Shown piece after piece: positions 21,151-30,047 of a stretch of 64,000 nt of DNA. The notes beneath the pieces are model-generated. The model was not told the DNA's origin and ran no database searches. It saw only the letters and a program-made list of their open reading frames with translations. Position numbers and translations under genes: made by a program. Numbering within the stretch: the stretch's first letter is position 1; every line of letters begins with the position of its first letter. This DNA is from Nocardia asteroides. Lineage in GTDB: Bacteria; Actinomycetota; Actinomycetes; Mycobacteriales; Mycobacteriaceae. The stretch is taken from NCBI GenBank assembly GCA_019930625.1, contig CP082844.1:5704001-5768000 (forward strand). Reading direction: 5' to 3'.

Positions 21151-21325
21151 GACTCTCGATTCCGTGGCATGGTTCGAGGCGGGTGGTATAACCGAGCGCG
21201 ACCGGATCAGCAGTGCCAGAAGCGGCGGGTTCGTTGGCGGGGAGGGTGGTCACCCCGGGGAGTGGCCGAAGTCGTCGTAGTCATCGATGTAGCGCGGCCT
21301 TTGCGCCCGCCGGGCAGGGTCTTGG

Positions 21326-21955
21326 TCACATCGCTGACTGGCGCTGCTGTCCGAGTCGTTCCGCGCGCTGTTTGATTCCCAGCAGCATCTTCCGCTCCAT
21401 GAGCAGACTGCCCGGTTCCATCACGAGCAGGTAGAACAGGCGAGTGAGCTGAGATGCGCCGGTCAGAGCGATGCGGTTGCGGCTGACCAGCCGGGTGGTC
21501 TCGCCCATCGGGTAGAGGCCGAACGCCCATACCCAACGTCCGTCCTTGGAGGCGAACACCAAAGCACGTTCAGGATCGAGAAGCGCCACTCGCATACGGG
21601 GCCCCGACGTGCCGAGAGCGAAGGTGTCACCGACCGTGAGGTTTTGGAATTGGGGCAGGATCTGCTGGGCGCTGTGCATATCGAGGCCCAGCAGGTTCTC
21701 GATCCAGTCGTAGGTGTACGCGCCGCCCCTGCCCGGGCCCATCTGGACCAGCCAAGGCCAGATCGCGGCGGTGCCCGTGCGGATGGTGATTGCGCGAGTC
21801 GAGACGATGTCGGCCTCGACAAGCAGATCGTCGCCGGGCATTACACGCGCGATCTCTTCACCCGCGGCTCCCCAAGTCGAAAGCTTGGTGTGCAGCCGAC
21901 TTTTGCTCAGCGTGCGGGCTATCGGGGGGATGATGGCGGCAGATGTCGTGTTCAT
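21326..21955 (-). CDS. Conserved hypothetical protein, possibly SRPBCC fold
   Basis: A 209-residue soluble protein that I do not recognise with certainty. It has an early PGDDLLVEADIVSTRAITI followed by IRTGTAAIWPWLVQMGPGRG, then WVWAFGLYPMGETTRLVSRN. The WPWLVQMG.GR.G.Y and the late G.TRLVSR pattern are reminiscent of SRPBCC-like (START-type) ligand-binding proteins. The C-terminal 45 residues contain one hydrophobic helix (LTRLFYLLVMEPGSLLMERK). It overlaps the upstream small membrane protein gene by four bases (ATGA), so the two are coupled. Confidence 0.7.
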   Translation of the reverse strand: MNTTSAAIIPPIARTLSKSRLHTKLSTWGAAGEEIARVMPGDDLLVEADIVSTRAITIRTGTAAIWPWLVQMGPGRGGAYTYDWIENLLGLDMHSAQQILPQFQNLTVGDTFALGTSGPRMRVALLDPERALVFASKDGRWVWAFGLYPMGETTRLVSRNRIALTGASQLTRLFYLLVMEPGSLLMERKMLLGIKQRAERLGQQRQSAM

Positions 21956-22224
21956 GACGTGCTATCTCTCTTCGAATTCGCGCGAGTACGCCAGAGTGTG
22001 AGGCCCCACCACCACAGCTGCAGCGCGAGACCGAGGTAGATGAGAAGAGCGGAATACACCAACTCCGGCCCGTAGTCGTGCGCCCAGCCCGGCAGCATGG
22101 TCAGCCCTACGAGCGCTCCGACCAGCATCACCGAGGCGATCAGCATCGCCGGGACCGCCAGTGGCAGGACATCTCGAGACTGTTCCTGGCGGGGTCTGCC
22201 TCTGAAGGTCGAATGGGTTGTCAT
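21952..22224 (-). CDS. Small membrane protein, two predicted helices
   Basis: A 90-residue protein with a charged N-terminus (MTTHSTFRGRPRQEQSRDVL) and two hydrophobic segments, LAVPAMLIASVMLVGALVGL and VYSALLIYLGLALQLWWWGL, ending in a basic tail. The ATG at 22224 has AGGCA 8 bases upstream. Its stop overlaps the start of the following gene (21326-21955), indicating an operon in which a membrane anchor or partner is made together with the soluble protein. No family recognised. Confidence 0.65.
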   Translation of the reverse strand: MTTHSTFRGRPRQEQSRDVLPLAVPAMLIASVMLVGALVGLTMLPGWAHDYGPELVYSALLIYLGLALQLWWWGLTLWRTRANSKRDSTS

Positions 22225-22309
22225 CTCACACTGCCTGTTCGCGCGGCTGGGTGGAAGCAAGGCATCGATCCCGCCTGGACGGGTTGGATAGCCTGGATGC
22301 GGGTCTGGA

Positions 22310-23314
22310 TCACTGCGTCGGGTCGATTTCGGGCATGTCGAGGATGTCGCTGAGCGGGCGGCGCGGGGTCGCGGGCGTGTTCCGATCGGACTCGGAGGCG
22401 ATACCCACGCGGATGAGGACTTGCGGGAGGCCGGAGTGGCCACTCGGGCCGATCAACCCGCGCACGACCGATCGGGCGCCTGGCATTTCTGTGAGATGGG
22501 TCAGCGGGCACGTCGCGAATCCGGCGAGGGCGCATTCCAGTAACACAGTGGACAGCACTTCACCGCAGCGCAACAGGTCCTCGGGGGTGTCGCGGTCGGT
22601 GGAGAGCACGAGGATCACCGAGTGGTCCTCGGGGACCTGGCCGCGCCGGTTGCCGGTGGCAGTGGTGGGAAACTCGCGACCCACGGCCACTCGCTGCCGT
22701 TCCTCTCGGGAGATCAACGCTTCGCTCGGGATCCCTGCGTCGGCGATGGTATGTCCGGTCCACCATTGCAGTTCGGCGTGGTAGCCGGCGTCGTAGCGGC
22801 GCAGCGCAGCGCTCATCTCCGAGGCGCGGGCCAAAGCGGGACGGCTTTCGTCGCCCAGTACATCGAGTGTGGCGTCGGAGGGATCGAAGGTCGACCGCAG
22901 CACGTATTCGAAGTCGGACCATCCGGTGGGCGATCGGAACGGGAGCCGGTCGGTGTGCCGTCGCAGGATGGCGTCGGCGCGAGCACGGTCGGCTTCGGTG
23001 ACGATCCGGGCCGGTTCGAAGGTGATGTCGGCCAAGTACTCGCGGCGGTTCGGGTCGGGGAAGTGGGCGACATGGACTCGCCAGCCCGCGGCGGCCATCG
23101 CGGCGCGCAGATGGTCCAGGGCGATGCCGCAGCTGACGAGCATCTGTCTGCCGGATGTGTCCGTCGCCGGGAGCATGCGTTCGGGCACGGCGAACAGCCG
23201 CAGGGTGTGGCCGTCGAAGCTCCAGTGCCAGGGTTGGCTGTTGTGCAGCGACGGCGCCCGGCCGGCGAGCAGGACGGCCTTCTCGATGGTTTCCCCGGTC
23301 GGTTGCTGGTTCAT
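22310..23314 (-). CDS. Acg-type nitroreductase family protein (second intact copy)
   Basis: A 334-residue nitroreductase-like protein, paralogous to the one at 6586-7593 and nearly identical in layout to the remnant at 7880-8360. It has AGRAPSLHNSQPWHWSFDGH at the N-terminus, RRYDAGYHAELQWWTGHTIA in the middle and TPRRPLSDILDMPEIDP at the end. The ATG at 23314 has only a weak ribosome-binding site. A DosR-box-like GGGACCTCGGCCAC sits about 90 bases upstream, so it is probably induced with the rest of the island. Enzymatic activity of this group is unproven; family members may bind FMN without turnover. Confidence 0.85.
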   Translation of the reverse strand: MNQQPTGETIEKAVLLAGRAPSLHNSQPWHWSFDGHTLRLFAVPERMLPATDTSGRQMLVSCGIALDHLRAAMAAAGWRVHVAHFPDPNRREYLADITFEPARIVTEADRARADAILRRHTDRLPFRSPTGWSDFEYVLRSTFDPSDATLDVLGDESRPALARASEMSAALRRYDAGYHAELQWWTGHTIADAGIPSEALISREERQRVAVGREFPTTATGNRRGQVPEDHSVILVLSTDRDTPEDLLRCGEVLSTVLLECALAGFATCPLTHLTEMPGARSVVRGLIGPSGHSGLPQVLIRVGIASESDRNTPATPRRPLSDILDMPEIDPTQ

Positions 23315-23404
23315 ACCGTCACGGTAGGCATCCGTACCGATGCCCCGGAGGAGTCGTAGGTCCCGAATTGCACCGCAGGTGGTCCTTTCCGGGACAGCTG
23401 TTGC

Positions 23405-23418
23405 GGGACCTCGGCCAC
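23405..23418. promoter_or_regulatory. DosR-box-like site between the nitroreductase and the HAD-GH65 remnant
   Basis: GGGACCTCGGCCAC fits the DosR pattern GGGACYTYNGGCC. It lies 91 bases upstream of the nitroreductase start (minus strand) and 36 bases upstream of the HAD-GH65 remnant (plus strand), so it could have served both. Confidence 0.45.
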
Positions 23419-23453
23419 TGGACGGGAGTTATCAGCGCGTTCAGGCTGGATGT

Positions 23454-23877
23454 GTGGAGATAGCTGCTGCGGCCGGACCGCTGATCGATGCTCGCAGGCA
23501 CGACGCGGTGATCTTCGATATGGATGGTGTGGTGACCGATGGTGCGTCGATCCACGCCGCGGCCTGGACGGAACTGTTCGACGCCTTCTTGCATCACCGT
23601 CCGGCCGGGACCGGATAGGAACGCTCACAGTTCACCGGGCGCGCCAGGACCGCTTGGTCTTCTGCCCGTACTGGCCCGTCTCACTGGGTGCCCTGTCGTT
23701 CCCGGTTATCTATCGCGGCCACCGGCTGACCGTGCGAGTCAGCGGGAACGGCATCGAGATCAGCTCGGATCCCGGCGCGTCGGGCCGATCGACATCACCT
23801 GCCGGGACCAGACCGCACGCCTGGCGCCCGGCGACACGGTCCGGCTGATGAACTCGATTCCGACGTCCCCGGGATGA
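23454..23877 (+). pseudogene. Remnant of a HAD phosphatase-glycoside hydrolase 65 fusion gene
   Basis: The plus strand from a GTG at 23454 encodes HDAVIFDMDGVVTDGASIHA then AAWTELFDAFL, the N-terminal motif I of beta-phosphoglucomutase-type HAD proteins. After an internal deletion, the next recognisable piece, in a changed frame near 23690-23877, is LSFPVIYRGHRLTVRVSGNG and RDQTARLAPGDTVRLMNSIP, the C-terminal beta-sandwich of GH65 sugar phosphorylases. HAD-GH65 pairs process trehalose or related disaccharides. Well over 800 codons are missing, so this is a two-ended scar. Confidence 0.7.
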
Positions 23878-23900
23878 CTCGGTCGCGTCGGGTGCGGCGG

Positions 23901-24764
23901 TCAGCTCTGCGACCTGGCGATGATCACGGGCACCGTGGCCCCGTGCAGCACCGCCTGGCTCACCGAACCGAGAGTCATTCCCGCGAAACCGCCACGGCCG
24001 TGACTGCCGACGACGATCAGCTGTGCGTTGGCGCCCTCGGCAAGCAAGCGTCTGGCGGGGCGATCTTCGACCACGACGCGCCGAACCCGCACCTGCGGGT
24101 ACTGCTCGCCGAACCCGGCCAGGCTCTCAGCGAGCGCTTCCTCGCCTTCGCTCTGCATCTCGGCGCGCGAGGCATAGCGGAAGAACTCCGACCAGGTATG
24201 GACCGCGACCACCTCGGCACCGCGGTGGTCCGCTTCGTAGAAGGCGATCTCGACCGCACGCGCACCGCACGCCGAGCCGTCCACGCCCACGACCACTGGG
24301 CCGTCGGCACGCTCGGCGTCGATGGGCACCACGGCGACCGGGCAGGCGGCGTGCCGGGCCAGTGCCGTACTCACCGAACCCAGGATGCTGCGGCTGAAGG
24401 CGCCCAGACCATGGGTGCCGACCACGAGCAACCGCGCGGACTTCGATCGGTCGCGCAAGACCGGGATCGGAGGCGCTTCGGCGAGCTCGGTGCTGATCTC
24501 CAGTTCACCGATGGGGCCGGCCGCTGTCGCGGCGGCATCTCGCGCGGCCATCAGTGCCGCCTTCGCCTGCCTGCGGTAACTGTTGTAGTCGATCTGCTCC
24601 AGTGCGACGCCCGGTCCGAAATCGGCGGGCACGGGAATCGATTCGATGATGTGCAGTGGCGCGTGGCGGCGGGCCGCGGCGGTCGCTGCGAAGCGTACGG
24701 CGGCCAGCGCGGAGTCGGACCCGTCGACGCCGACGAGGACGGGGGAATTGATATCGTCAGACAT
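23901..24764 (-). CDS. Universal stress protein, two UspA domains
   Basis: A 287-residue tandem USP. Domain 1 starts SPVLVGVDGSDSALAAVRFA and ends VVGTHGLGAFSRSILGSVST; domain 2 starts GPVVVGVDGSACGARAVEIA and ends VVGSHGRGGFAGMTLGSVSQ. Both carry the G-2x-G-9x-GS nucleotide motif. The ATG at 24764 follows a purine-rich AGAGAAAGCGAAAAAC. It lies 14 bases after the stop of the upstream USP gene and on the same strand, so the two form an operon. It is more like the USP at 27391-28251 than its operon partner, so the set arose by duplication of at least two types. Confidence 0.9.
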   Translation of the reverse strand: MSDDINSPVLVGVDGSDSALAAVRFAATAAARRHAPLHIIESIPVPADFGPGVALEQIDYNSYRRQAKAALMAARDAAATAAGPIGELEISTELAEAPPIPVLRDRSKSARLLVVGTHGLGAFSRSILGSVSTALARHAACPVAVVPIDAERADGPVVVGVDGSACGARAVEIAFYEADHRGAEVVAVHTWSEFFRYASRAEMQSEGEEALAESLAGFGEQYPQVRVRRVVVEDRPARRLLAEGANAQLIVVGSHGRGGFAGMTLGSVSQAVLHGATVPVIIARSQS

Positions 24765-24778
24765 GTTTTTCGCTTTCT

Positions 24779-25687
24779 CTACGCTTGGTGGGCGACCATG
24801 ACCGGGCAGTGAGCATGCTGGACAAGGGAATTGCTGACGGAGCCGAGCAGCAGACCGCGGAATCCGCCGCGCCCCCGGCTGCCGACCACGAGCAGTTGCG
24901 CGGACTTCGACCATGCGGTGAGCAGGTTGTATGGCCGGGCGACGGCGACCTCGCGAGTGACTTCGACCGCGGGATACTTCTCCTGCCAACCCGCGAGTTG
25001 CTCGGCGAGCAGAAGTTGTGCGGCGGTCTCCAGCTCGCGGGCCGGAAGGAGTTCGGTGGCACTGGAATGGAAGGCGAAGTCGGTGGCGACATGCACTGCG
25101 ACCAACGAAGCCCCGCGGAGGTCGGCCTCGGCGAATGCGGCACCGACCGCGGCTTCGGCGGCGGGGCTGCCGTCCACTCCGACGACGACGGGTCCGTCGG
25201 TGCGCGTGCGTTGCTCACTGCCGGTGTCGTGCACGACCACGATGCCGCCGTGGCCGTGTGCGGTGACCGCGAGCAGTGTCGATCCGATGTGGGCGAGTTC
25301 GCCGCCGCGCCCGGCGCCGAGCACCATCAGGTGCGCGGATGCGGAGTGCTCGATGAGGACGGTGGCCGGGTGGGCAGGCGACAACTCGGTGTCGACGCGC
25401 AGTCCCGGATCGACGCGGCGGGCCAACCGTGCCGAACAGGCCAATCGGGCGGCGCCTTCTTCTCGCAGTCGCTGGGCGACAGCGGGGATCATCAGGTCGT
25501 ACATGCCGAAGATGGCCTGGCTGGCCGCCAGGTCGAGGCCGTGGACGATCAACAGCCCGCGTCCACGCCGAGCGGCTGTCTCGGCGGCCCAGCACACGGC
25601 CAGATCGGAAGCTTCCGAACCGTCGATGCCGACGACAACCGGAGCCGATGCCAAGTGGTGCGGATTGTCCGGAGAAGAGGCGGACAT
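24779..25687 (-). CDS. Universal stress protein, two UspA domains
   Basis: A 302-residue tandem USP. The N-terminus MSASSPDNPHHLASAPVVVG resembles the USP at 28769-29716 (DNPHHLATAKVIVG). Domain 1 ends GAGRGGELAHIGSTLLAVTA and domain 2 ends VVGSRGRGGFRGLLLGSVSN. The ATG at 25687 follows AAGGGTTACCACC. It is the first gene of a two-USP operon, with a DosR-box-like GGGCCTTCGGCCAC about 92 bases upstream. Such proteins bind ATP in several characterised cases and promote survival during non-growth; the specific role here is unknown. Confidence 0.9.
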   Translation of the reverse strand: MSASSPDNPHHLASAPVVVGIDGSEASDLAVCWAAETAARRGRGLLIVHGLDLAASQAIFGMYDLMIPAVAQRLREEGAARLACSARLARRVDPGLRVDTELSPAHPATVLIEHSASAHLMVLGAGRGGELAHIGSTLLAVTAHGHGGIVVVHDTGSEQRTRTDGPVVVGVDGSPAAEAAVGAAFAEADLRGASLVAVHVATDFAFHSSATELLPARELETAAQLLLAEQLAGWQEKYPAVEVTREVAVARPYNLLTAWSKSAQLLVVGSRGRGGFRGLLLGSVSNSLVQHAHCPVMVAHQA

Positions 25688-25763
25688 GGTGGTAACCCTT
25701 TTGGAGAGTGCAGTTCCTGTACTCGAAGCGTAGGAACCGGCGCGCCCACAGACGTCTGGCGTT

Positions 25764-25792
25764 GGTCCCGAATTCCGAGGGCCTTCGGCCAC
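25764..25792. promoter_or_regulatory. DosR-box-like site upstream of the USP operon
   Basis: GGGCCTTCGGCCAC at 25779-25792 is one of the better DosR-box matches in the window. Just before it, TTGGTCCCGAA at 25764-25774 matches the right half of the consensus, so two half-overlapping sites are possible. It lies between the USP operon and the decayed SulP gene. Confidence 0.45.
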
Positions 25793-25799
25793 ACACTCG

Positions 25800-26860
25800 G
25801 ACGCCCGGTCCGAGATCGACAGCGGGCGTGGCTGCGGCCGGACCTGCTCGCGGGTGTCACTGGGGCCGCTTATCTGATTCCGCAGGTCATGGCGTATGCG
25901 ACCATCGCTGGGCTGCCGCCTGTGGCGGGCCTGTGGGCGGCGATCGGACCGCTGGCGGTCTACACCCTGCTGGCGACGTCGCGGCAGCTGTCGGTCGGGC
26001 CGGAGTCGACCACCGCGCTGCTGACCGCGGTCGCGCTGGCTCCGCTGGCGATGGGCGACCCGCAGCGGTACGCCGCGCTGGCGGCTGTGCTCGCGCTGCT
26101 GGTCGGTGTGCTGGCTCTGGCCGGTGCGGCGGTTCGGTTGGGGGTGCTGGCGGACCTGTTGTCGAAACCGGTCTTGGTGGGGTATCTCGCGGGAACCGCC
26201 GGGATCATGATCGTCGGTCAGCTCGGGGCGGTGACCGGTGTACCGGTAGAAGGCGAATCCATTCTCGCGGAAACGCGTTCATTCGCCGATAACCTGGACC
26301 ACTGGCATTGGGTGACTTTCTGGCTCGCGGCGACCGTGCTGGCCGGGCTTCTGCTGCTGGCGTGGCGCGCTCCTCGCACGCCGGGCCCGTTGATCGCGGT
26401 ATTGCCGGCGACCGCGGTGGTCACGGTGTTCTCGTTGGATCGTTTTGGTATCCGGTTGATCTGCTCGATTCCCACTGGGATTCCGGCGCCCGGCTCGGGC
26501 ACAGTCACGATGACCGACGTAACCGCTCTGATCCTTCCCGCGATCGGTATCGCGGTGGTCGGATTCTCCGATTGTGTCTTGACTGCCCGGGCTTTCGCGG
26601 CGCGGCACGGCGACCGTGTGGAGGCGAACACCGAACTCGCGGCTCTCGGCGCGACCACCTCACGGCCGGGTTACTGCACGGATTCCCGGTGAGCTGTTCT
26701 GGCAGTCGAACCACGATCGCCGACGCGATGGGCGCCCGCACCCAGCTGTACTCACTCGTCTCACTGTGCGGTGTCGTGGCGGTGCTGCTCGTGGCACGAG
26801 GCGTCCTCGAAGCTCTTCCGACCGCCGCCGCCTGTCGACCAAGATCCACCAGATCGTCGA
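25800..26860 (+). pseudogene. SulP-family anion transporter, frameshifted and lacking its C-terminus
   Basis: From about 25830 the plus strand encodes a SulP permease: RPDLLAGVTGAAYLIPQVMA, AGLPPVAGLWAAIGPLAVYT, GPESTTALLTAVALAPLAMG and NTELAALGAT near 26650. At that point the frame closes, and the family continues in another frame as GLLHGFPVSCSGSRTTIADA then MGARTQLYSLVSLCG. It then degenerates before the last transmembrane helices and the cytoplasmic STAS domain. The start codon is not clear; no good ribosome-binding site was found downstream of the DosR-like box. SulP proteins carry sulfate, bicarbonate or related anions. Confidence 0.7.
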
Positions 26861-27390
26861 TGGGCACGGACTACCGCTGGCTCGTAAGTCCGGGGCAGAC
26901 GGGTGATTCGTCGGCCTTTCCGCATTTGCTCGCGCACCTTGCTGCGCAGTGACTTGGCCATACCTGGCGGACGGCCGTTCGATCCGCGAGGCCCACTGCC
27001 TTCCTGCGATGCGGCGGAAGCCGATTTCACGCGTTGACGGGTCACCGGCCATCGGATGCGGCGAGGTCAGGGTGCCGTGTCGGCCCTCAGGCACAGTGGT
27101 ACAGAAGAAGAGCGGTCGCGCCTACGAAAGCCCCTGCGATGAACGGCTCCGCGGAGTCGAATCCCGCGCCCGGTACGGCGGCGCGCGCCCGGAAGACCAT
27201 GTCCGACATCTACGCGAACTGATGTAGCGATCCGGCCAGCAGCAGGGCCACGATTCCTCACCGTCGGCAACGCAGTCCGCGTCGGAGCGTCTGTCCCGGT
27301 GTGAACAGCCGTCAAGTCCAGGCCAGAGCGTCGCGGTGAGGTTTGCCGTTGCCGCCGACTGTCACCCGCTACGGTTCGCGTCCGGCGGAG
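26861..27390. other. Stretch without a recognisable gene
   Basis: About 530 bases between the SulP remnant and a USP gene. A minus-strand frame near 26961-26840 reads MAKSLRSKVREQMRKGRRIT and looks basic, but it runs into the transporter remnant and has no recognised family. No structured repeats were seen. Confidence 0.45.
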
Positions 27391-28251
27391 TCACTGCCGA
27401 CGTGTGGCGATGAGGACCGGAATGAGGCTTTCCTGGAGTACTGTCTGGCTGACCGATCCGAGGGCCGCGCCCACGACGCCTCCGCGCCCTCGGCTGCCGA
27501 GCACGATCAACTGTGCTTTGCCGGACTCCTGTAGGAGCCGCTGGGCGGGAGATCCCTCGGCGACTACATGGCGGACACCGACCTCGGGGTACTTTCGCGT
27601 GAAGCCCGCCAATGTCTCCTCCAGCAACGCGCTCGCTCCTTCCTGCGCATCGGCGAGTGGGTCACGGCGCGACCAGGTGGTCACCGCTACGAGTCCGGCT
27701 TGCCGTGTCGACGCCTCGTCGAAAGCCATCCCGACAGCGAGTTCACTGCAGCGCGACCCGTCCACGCCGACCACAACCGGGCAGTGTGGCGCACGCGGAA
27801 CCGATTCCTCGACATCGGGCACGACTGCCACGGGGCATCTGGCATGCCTGATCAGCCCGATTCCGACCGATCCGAGCATCACCCGCTCGAAGGCGCCGAG
27901 CCCGCGGGCGCCGACCACCAGAAGCTGGGCGGCCGCGGATCGACCGACCAGCGCGGGTACCGGAGAAGCCGACTCGACAAAGGTTTCGACCGCGGTCACG
28001 CCGACGGGTCCGGCGGCCTCCTGCACGATGCTGCGTCCCGCGCTGAGCGCGGAATCGCCCACCTTGCGCAATCCGCTCGTGTCGAACAGTAACCGGCCCA
28101 ACACGGGCACAGCGTCGGCTGGGACGCCGATCGCGTGGACCAGATGCAACGGCGCGTAACGCCGGGCGGCTGTCACGGCTGCCCAACGAACCGCGGCGAA
28201 CGAGGCCGCCGAACCGTCGACGCCCACGACAACAGGACGAACGGCACGCAT
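27391..28251 (-). CDS. Universal stress protein, two UspA domains
   Basis: A 286-residue tandem USP. Domain 1 starts RPVVVGVDGSAASFAAVRWA and ends VVGARGLGAFERVMLGSVGI; domain 2 starts CPVVVGVDGSRCSELAVGMA and ends VLGSRGRGGVVGAALGSVSQ. The start is either the ATG at 28251 or an in-frame GTG two codons upstream (28257), closer to an AGAGG motif. It is a single gene with no obvious DosR box, unlike the other USP genes here. Its closest relative in the window is the USP at 23901-24764. Confidence 0.88.
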   Translation of the reverse strand: MRAVRPVVVGVDGSAASFAAVRWAAVTAARRYAPLHLVHAIGVPADAVPVLGRLLFDTSGLRKVGDSALSAGRSIVQEAAGPVGVTAVETFVESASPVPALVGRSAAAQLLVVGARGLGAFERVMLGSVGIGLIRHARCPVAVVPDVEESVPRAPHCPVVVGVDGSRCSELAVGMAFDEASTRQAGLVAVTTWSRRDPLADAQEGASALLEETLAGFTRKYPEVGVRHVVAEGSPAQRLLQESGKAQLIVLGSRGRGGVVGAALGSVSQTVLQESLIPVLIATRRQ

Positions 28252-28364
28252 AGTCACAACGATGTCGCCTCTCAGATCGCAGGCATTCGCCCGCGTTCGG
28301 ACGTCAGCTGACTGGTGCACTGGCCGACTCGACGCTATCTGACGAGACCGATACCTGCGACTAC

Positions 28365-28560
28365 TCAGCCTCTGGCCTGCTCTTCGGAGCTGGGGCGGGT
28401 ACGGGAATCGACCGGTTCACGTGGGCCCTGATCGAGGCGGAACGGCGGGTACTCGTCTCGCATCAGCGCGGCATAGGCCAGCACCCGGTACAGCCAGCGG
28501 TTGATGCCGACGACGAAGTCGAACAACGGGCGCGGGTACCGTCCGAGCGGCCATGACCGA
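28365..28560 (-). pseudogene. C-terminal fragment of a DUF4389 membrane protein
   Basis: The minus strand encodes [20 protein letters not shown] then [20 protein letters not shown] and a short polar tail. This is the characteristic end of DUF4389 proteins (RYPR.LFDFV.G..RW..RV.AY.....DEYPPFRL). The transmembrane part that should precede it is not found in any frame, so only about 60 codons remain. Confidence 0.65.
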
Positions 28561-28646
28561 CAGCCTCGCGGAAAATTCGTTCGCGAGCGAGAGACCTTGG
28601 GCCCGGGCATCGAGGGACCTGCGTGTCGCTTTTCCCTGTTCGTCTG

Positions 28647-28740
28647 AGGCCTTTCGTCCCTGTCCTCTGGGCCGATAAGCCGCATTCGCGGCTGTGGTGG
28701 GGCTCATACGGTTGAGGGGTAGCGCCCGGCCGGGCGCTAC
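28647..28740. promoter_or_regulatory. DosR-box-like site and a perfect 22-base palindrome upstream of a USP gene
   Basis: GAGGCCTTTCGTCCCTG at 28647-28663 (reverse complement CAGGGACGAAAGGCCTC) resembles a DosR box and lies about 105 bases upstream of the USP start. A perfect 22-base palindrome with half-site GTAGCGCCCGG occupies 28719-28740, 28 bases before the start codon and just before the GGAGG ribosome-binding site. The palindrome is too GC-rich to be a standard DosR box and may be an operator or an mRNA hairpin. Confidence 0.45.
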
Positions 28741-28768
28741 ACGATCACATGGGCTCAGGAGGCATGCC

Positions 28769-29716
28769 ATGACAGAGCGTCGGTTCGACAATCCACATCA
28801 CCTCGCCACGGCGAAGGTCATCGTCGGTGTGGACGGTTCGGACGGGTCGTGGGCCGCTGTGCGGTGGGCGGCGCAGTTCGCGGCCGAGCGTGGGCGAGCT
28901 CTCGAGATCGTGCACGGCATGGATCTGGTGGGCACCGGTTGGGTGCTGGGGGACTACGAGGTCGTTGTGCCAACAGTGATCGACGCTGTGCGCGAGCAAA
29001 GCGAGGACGTAGTCGCGCGCGCCGAACGGCTGGCCCGGGAGACCGCGCCCGGACTGCGTGTCTCGACTCGTGTGTCCACCGACACCGGTAGGGAACTGTT
29101 GATCGAGCACAGCGCCGAGGCCTATGCGGTCGTGATCGGCGCGACCGGCAACACCGGCACATTCACCCATCTGGGCTCTACGCTGCTGGCCGTGACCGCA
29201 CACGCCCAGGGCACGGTGGTGGTTGTTCGCACCGGCCGCGACGTCGGCGACACGACGCGGGTCTCGGGGCCGGTGGTCGTGGGCGTGGACGGCAGCGCGG
29301 TGGGGGAAGCGGCGATCGCCGCGGCGTTCACCGAAGCGGCCGAGCGTGGAGCCGAACTGGTCGCCGTACATGTGTGGAGTGATTGGGACTTCGGCTGGTT
29401 CGCCGGGCACGCCAGCTTGGGTGAGCTCGACCTCGACAGCGTCGAACGGGCGGTACTTGCCGAGCGTCTGGCGGGTTGGCAGGAGAAGTTCCCGGAAGTG
29501 CGCGTCGCCCGGAAGGTCGAGGTGGCCGCGCCGACTTCGCATCTGCTGGACTGGTCGAAGGTGGCGCAGTTGCTGGTCGTGGGCAGCCGCGGACGCGGTG
29601 GGTTCGCGGGCATGCTGCTGGGTTCGACGGCCAACACTCTGGTGCAGCACGCGTCATGCCCGGTGATGGTCGTCCATCCGCACGATGATCAGGGCGGCAG
29701 CGGACACCGCCACTGA
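28769..29716 (+). CDS. Universal stress protein, two UspA domains
   Basis: A 315-residue tandem USP. It starts MTERRFDNPHHLATAKVIVG, domain 1 ends GATGNTGTFTHLGSTLLAVT, and domain 2 (from GPVVVGVDGSAVGEAAIAAA) ends VVGSRGRGGFAGMLLGSTAN. The ATG at 28769 has an excellent ribosome-binding site, GGAGG with a 6-base spacer. It is closest to the USPs at 11984-12895 and 24779-25687. The promoter carries a DosR-box-like site and a perfect palindrome. The last ten residues (HDDQGGSGHRH) are a His-rich tail absent from the others. Confidence 0.92.
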   Translation: MTERRFDNPHHLATAKVIVGVDGSDGSWAAVRWAAQFAAERGRALEIVHGMDLVGTGWVLGDYEVVVPTVIDAVREQSEDVVARAERLARETAPGLRVSTRVSTDTGRELLIEHSAEAYAVVIGATGNTGTFTHLGSTLLAVTAHAQGTVVVVRTGRDVGDTTRVSGPVVVGVDGSAVGEAAIAAAFTEAAERGAELVAVHVWSDWDFGWFAGHASLGELDLDSVERAVLAERLAGWQEKFPEVRVARKVEVAAPTSHLLDWSKVAQLLVVGSRGRGGFAGMLLGSTANTLVQHASCPVMVVHPHDDQGGSGHRH

Positions 29717-30047
29717 CGTCGGCGCGGCCCCTTCCGGTCGACCTGCTTGCCGCCGTGGCGGCGGATCGCGGCCCGGTCGGTTGTGGGAATGTTCCTCCAG
29801 GAAGCCGATATCCTCACACACTGCCTCGCGTCATTGGGGGTGTCGGTACCGACTACCCGCAGCACTCCCGGCGGACGTGTGACGCCCCGCGCTGGCCGGT
29901 ACAGCTTCGGTGTCGGCAGCGTGGACGCCGTGTACACGATCAGAGCGACGGTCGGCGTGTATTGGGGGAGCGCGGCGGAGTGCATTTCCGCGGCTAATTG
30001 TGGCCCGGTCACTGTGGTGAGGTCCGGGCGTTGTCGGCATCGGTTAG
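29717..30047. other. Intergenic stretch without a recognisable gene
   Basis: About 330 bases between a USP gene and a small membrane protein gene. Open frames exist on the plus strand but none shows a family motif or ribosome-binding site, and no strong hairpin or box was noticed. Confidence 0.45.

Noticed and set aside
24785..25760. A long plus-strand frame running opposite the USP gene at 24779-25687
   Set aside because: It is the antisense shadow of the USP gene; only the part after about 25800 shows SulP homology, so the upstream portion is not coding.
26840..26961. Basic minus-strand peptide MAKSLRSKVREQMRKGRRIT
   Set aside because: It overlaps the SulP remnant and lacks a clear ribosome-binding site and known family, so it was not called as a gene.
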